A DNA stretch of 46,623 bases from contig CADAKI010000004.1 of assembly GCA_902788485.1 (NCBI GenBank), forward strand, positions 84,179 through 130,801, read 5' to 3'. Position numbers and translations under genes: made by a program. Positions 43,982-46,623 of the stretch are shown here, piece after piece (position 1 is the stretch's first letter; each line of letters opens with the position of its first letter). The stretch comes from an uncultured Pseudomonadota bacterium. Its GTDB lineage: Bacteria > Pseudomonadota > Alphaproteobacteria > Rs-D84. The notes under the pieces were generated by a model. It saw only the letters and a list, made by a program, of their open reading frames with translations, was not told the DNA's origin and did not search any database.

Positions 43982-44569
43982 TTATTTGCGCCACCGCCAC
44001 TCTATGGATGATTCCGTGCCATGTGCCAACCGGCGAATATTATCCACATGTCGCACCACACATAATACCGACATCGCCAAAAATGCCCAACCCAACGCGA
44101 CATTCATCACAAATCCCAAAATTGGGAACAACAAAAACACAACCATCGCCCCGGCGGAAGATTTTCCACCCCCCAACGCAACAATCAACCATTCAATACC
44201 ACACACAACAAAAATCACCGGGTTTATCGCCAACATAATACCAAACATACACGACACACCCTTGCCACCATGAAAACGCAGCCACACCGGGAAACAGTGT
44301 CCAACAATGGCGGCAAAACCACACCACGCACCGGCAACCGGGCCACCGAAATACGCACCCAACCATACCGCCAACATGGCCTTAATCATATCCAGCAACC
44401 AAACCACCCCCGCAATACGCAATCCCCCAACGCGCATCACATTTGTTGCGCCGATATTACCACTGCCGACACGACGCAAATCACCATAACCCAAAATTTT
44501 AGTTAAAATGACGCCCGACGGCACACTGCCCAGCATATATGCAACCATAACGATAAAAAACCACAACAT
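43982..44569 (-). CDS. plsY: Glycerol-3-phosphate acyltransferase PlsY
   Basis: PlsY transfers acyl groups from acyl-phosphate to glycerol-3-phosphate, the first step of phospholipid synthesis. The 195-residue membrane protein has SVPSGVILTK, GSGNIGATNVMRVGG and RFHGGKGVSCMFG, the three PlsY motifs, with five hydrophobic segments. GGAGAAATATAAAAA precedes the ATG. It is divergent from rpsT. PlsX, its partner, is not in this window. Confidence 0.95.
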   Translation of the reverse strand: MLWFFIVMVAYMLGSVPSGVILTKILGYGDLRRVGSGNIGATNVMRVGGLRIAGVVWLLDMIKAMLAVWLGAYFGGPVAGAWCGFAAIVGHCFPVWLRFHGGKGVSCMFGIMLAINPVIFVVCGIEWLIVALGGGKSSAGAMVVFLLFPILGFVMNVALGWAFLAMSVLCVVRHVDNIRRLAHGTESSIEWRWRK

Positions 44570-44650
44570 TTTTTATATTTCTCCTTGATTTTATATTTTG
44601 TTCATATAAAATACTATAAAACATATAAAAAACAAACAAAAGGAAAAACA

Positions 44651-44911
44651 GTGGCAAATCACAAGTCATCTAAAAAAAGAATCTTGGTCACGATCAAGAA
44701 AAACGCAATCAACACTGCACGTCGCAGTGCGGTAAAAACCGAAACGAAAAAGGCACTGGCGGCAATTGCCACCGGGGACAAGGCCGCGGCAACAACGGCG
44801 GTCCGCAATGCCGAAAGCAAAATTATGAAGGCGGCGGGCAAAACAATGCCAAAAAAACGTGCCGCACGCAAAGTATCACGTTTGACGAAAAAATTGGCAA
44901 AAATTGCCTAA
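44651..44911 (+). CDS. rpsT: 30S ribosomal protein S20
   Basis: This 86-residue basic protein binds 16S rRNA. It begins MANHKSSKKRI from a GTG start with AAAGGAAAAACA just before it; a longer frame upstream lacks support. Lys/Arg/Ala-rich helices and the ending RLTKKLAKIA are typical of S20. In many Alphaproteobacteria rpsT neighbours dnaA; here it lies 3.2 kb away on the other side of plsY and dprA. A strong terminator follows. Confidence 0.95.
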   Translation: MANHKSSKKRILVTIKKNAINTARRSAVKTETKKALAAIATGDKAAATTAVRNAESKIMKAAGKTMPKKRAARKVSRLTKKLAKIA

Positions 44912-44919
44912 ATTACAGT

Positions 44920-44950
44920 AAAAAAACACCGCCCAACCGGGCGGTTTTTT
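44920..44950 (+). terminator. Terminator of rpsT
   Basis: ACCGCCC (44928-44934) and GGGCGGT (44939-44945) form a stem, followed by T residues. The A run on the left could let it act on the minus strand too. Confidence 0.85.
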
Positions 44951-44954
44951 GATT

Positions 44955-45004
44955 CCGCCCCAAGCGATAGCGTGGGGAGGGAGACCGCGTAGCGGTGGCG
45001 GGGG
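44955..45004. repeat. GC-rich palindromic repeat after protein F gene
   Basis: CCCCA-AGCGATAGCG-TGGGG and ACCGCG-TA-GCGGT lie directly at the stop of the protein F gene. GC content is far above the surroundings. A comparable GC-rich block starts at the stop of the protein C gene (20575). Confidence 0.5.
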
Positions 45005-46623
45005 TTACTCCACCACCGGCCCGGCAATAAACGAACCCGAACCTCGGTTAGTAAAGAACTCGCCCGATACCAAATCATACATCCCAATCGCGCCACTCGC
45101 GTTTTTCGCCGGAACAAAGTCACGAACCAGGGTTCCATTATTATAAATCTTCATATAATATAACATTGCATAGGAATTTCTGCCTGATGTAGCAGGGTCG
45201 CCCAGTAAATACAACGGTTTTGTTGTTGTGAAATTTGTTGCGCTACCGTCCCAATTAATTTTCGAATTATTAACATACAGGCCGGTTTTGTCCATTTTAA
45301 CAATATAATCTTGTCCAGTTTGCCAAAAGTCTCGTAACATATTGTTTAAACTACCAATCCGATTTGGCGCACCAGTTTGCGCAACAATAGATAACAAGTA
45401 TGAGCTATTACTCCAACCATCGCCTATTAACACAGTTGTTGAACTATCGCTGCTCAAATTTATAAATTTTGTTTCAATTGCCGTATCTTGTGTTCCTGTA
45501 ATTCCCGTATCGATATATTGTGTCCCGGTACTTTCGATATACTCCAACGGCGTATAGCCCAATGGCAAATAAGATTCCTGAATTGCATACCAATGAGGTG
45601 TGCCATTTGTATCCTCAACTAATAAACACTTGATGCCGGCGGGACATGTTTCGTCCGGTCGCGTCTGTTTGCCGGATTGCAAGGTTGCAATGCTCGCCGC
45701 CTGGGCAATCGTTTGGGTCACGACAGTATTCACCGTCGCCACCGCATTCGCCAACGCCGTATTCAGCGCACTAAATTCCGTTTCAACATACTTTGTGGTT
45801 GCAACCTGAATTTTATGACACGCTGCAACATACGGCACATACGCCGTCGCGGTCGTGCCACGTTCGAGTTGAACATTTGTATCACTTATTGCATAAGATA
45901 CGCGAATATATGCGGTGTTTGTTGGGGTTATTCCAGTGACGCTATATGGTTCTGATTCGTCCTCTATATCAATAGCTGCAATTTGCGCAATCCACTCTCC
46001 ATTGTTGTTATATGCGTGTACACGACGTGTAGAACCACCATAACCGTTTATACCCGATAATGTATATGATGTGTTTTGTTCTACAGGAATTGGTTGTGTA
46101 TATCCAAATCCTGCGTATGCAGAAAATGTTCCATTAGAGGATATAAAATGATTATCTGTTACACCTGTGCTATCAAACAAATTCCGACAAGAATTATCGA
46201 CCACGGGGCCGGCAATGAAAGTGCCGCTGCCTGCATTGGTATAGAAAGTGTTGCTGACCGTGTCGTACATACCAACCACACCGTCGCTGTTGCGTTTCAC
46301 AGAGACCATATCGCGAATAGTGTCCCCATCTTTTTTTAATTGTAAATATTTAATCCTTCCATGATTAATTGTATAACTTGTAACACCGGTCGGATTTACA
46401 TGAAATATATAAAAATCAGATATCGTGACTTTGTTCGAATTAGTTATATCTATATGTTCCCATTTGTTCACATCTGCGATAACATTTCCGTTCCCAGCTG
46501 TAAAAGTTTCTTTTATCTGGTCGTTTGAAACCCAAACACCTAAAGGGCTGCCACCAGCATCTTTTGAATAACCAAATAAATATTGCCAATCTGTAGAACC
46601 CGCTGCATACACATCGGCAATAA
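45005..46623 (-). CDS. Secreted TKYVD-family protein F with two LamG-like domains (5' end missing)
   Basis: The open frame runs off the window, so the N-terminus is absent; about 539 residues are seen. The visible part begins inside a LamG-like domain ending GMYDTVSNTFYTNAGSGTFIAGP, followed by a beta domain (NLFDSTGVTDNHFISS). The family cassette comes next (IQVATTKYVETEF, coiled-coil helix, LQSGKQTRPDETCPAGIKC, HWYAIQ). A second LamG-like domain from YTPLEYIESTGTQYIDTGI to GMYDLVSGEFFTNRGSGSFIAGP ends the protein. A GTG codon near the edge is not its true start. The cassette is almost identical in DNA to that of protein C, but the flanks differ. Confidence 0.82.
   Translation of the reverse strand, partial: IADVYAAGSTDWQYLFGYSKDAGGSPLGVWVSNDQIKETFTAGNGNVIADVNKWEHIDITNSNKVTISDFYIFHVNPTGVTSYTINHGRIKYLQLKKDGDTIRDMVSVKRNSDGVVGMYDTVSNTFYTNAGSGTFIAGPVVDNSCRNLFDSTGVTDNHFISSNGTFSAYAGFGYTQPIPVEQNTSYTLSGINGYGGSTRRVHAYNNNGEWIAQIAAIDIEDESEPYSVTGITPTNTAYIRVSYAISDTNVQLERGTTATAYVPYVAACHKIQVATTKYVETEFSALNTALANAVATVNTVVTQTIAQAASIATLQSGKQTRPDETCPAGIKCLLVEDTNGTPHWYAIQESYLPLGYTPLEYIESTGTQYIDTGITGTQDTAIETKFINLSSDSSTTVLIGDGWSNSSYLLSIVAQTGAPNRIGSLNNMLRDFWQTGQDYIVKMDKTGLYVNNSKINWDGSATNFTTTKPLYLLGDPATSGRNSYAMLYYMKIYNNGTLVRDFVPAKNASGAIGMYDLVSGEFFTNRGSGSFIAGPVVE

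Overview
The window reads as chromosomal DNA of an AT-rich alphaproteobacterium with a compact genome, probably uncultured and host-associated (gut-type lineages such as RF32 are my guess from overall flavour, not from a search). Support comes from the gene order ftsE-ftsX-YdcF-plsC, a plsY/dprA neighbourhood, LpxI-type lipid A synthesis, tolB, AsmA and beta-barrel/Lpp-type envelope proteins (Gram-negative), standard genetic code, and TTGACA/TACATT-like promoters.

Layout. 1-5.9 kb: tRNA-Pro(CGG), fabF and acpP, a degenerate tyrosine-recombinase-like gene, a small Cys-containing protein, lepA and a DedA-family membrane protein, all on the minus strand. 6-9.4 kb: rbfA and two secreted proteins (A, B) that flank a palindromic element. 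9.4-11.6 kb: a compact TrmA/RlmD-like methyltransferase, lpxI and a stand-alone HTH protein. 11.7-15.7 kb: a candidate small RNA with pyrimidine-rich loops, a 949-residue seven-repeat surface protein and an outer-membrane beta-barrel. 15.8-18.6 kb: ftsE-ftsX-YdcF-plsC. 18.7-21 kb: two candidate small RNAs, secreted protein C and GC-rich palindromic repeats. 21-25.4 kb: tolB, a secreted nuclease, an orphan RHH protein, a VirB2-like pilin, a lipoprotein and class II aldolase. 25.4-28.7 kb: secreted proteins D and E, then efp. 29-34.7 kb: dnaN and a tight prepilin-rluC-asmA-cdaA operon. 34.7-41.4 kb: uvrC-pgsA, dnaJ, parE, dnaA. 41.9-46.6 kb: dprA, a secreted glycine-zipper protein, plsY, rpsT, and secreted protein F, cut by the window edge.

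Two things stand out. First, a family of structured elements (E1-E4) follows rbfA, the nuclease gene, dnaN and dnaA. Each is a long intrinsic-terminator-like stem that touches or includes the stop codon and is capped by a conserved two-tier hairpin; E1-E3 share an exactly 31-nt apical segment, and stems vary while pairing is kept. Second, six secreted proteins share a signal peptide, a TTKYVDT/ASKAYVD-type motif reminiscent of phage tail-fibre modules, and a short terminal Cys-pair/Trp module; the 949-residue protein carries related motifs. A near-identical DNA cassette in proteins C and F indicates recombination among them.

Functional themes: fatty acid and phospholipid synthesis (fabF, acpP, plsC, plsY, pgsA), lipid A (lpxI), division (ftsEX), replication and repair (dnaA, dnaN, parE, uvrC, dprA), translation (lepA, rbfA, efp, rpsT, rluC), cyclic-di-AMP synthesis (cdaA, unusual for this class), and a large investment in exported surface proteins. 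Everything is read by eye; no database search or folding program was run.
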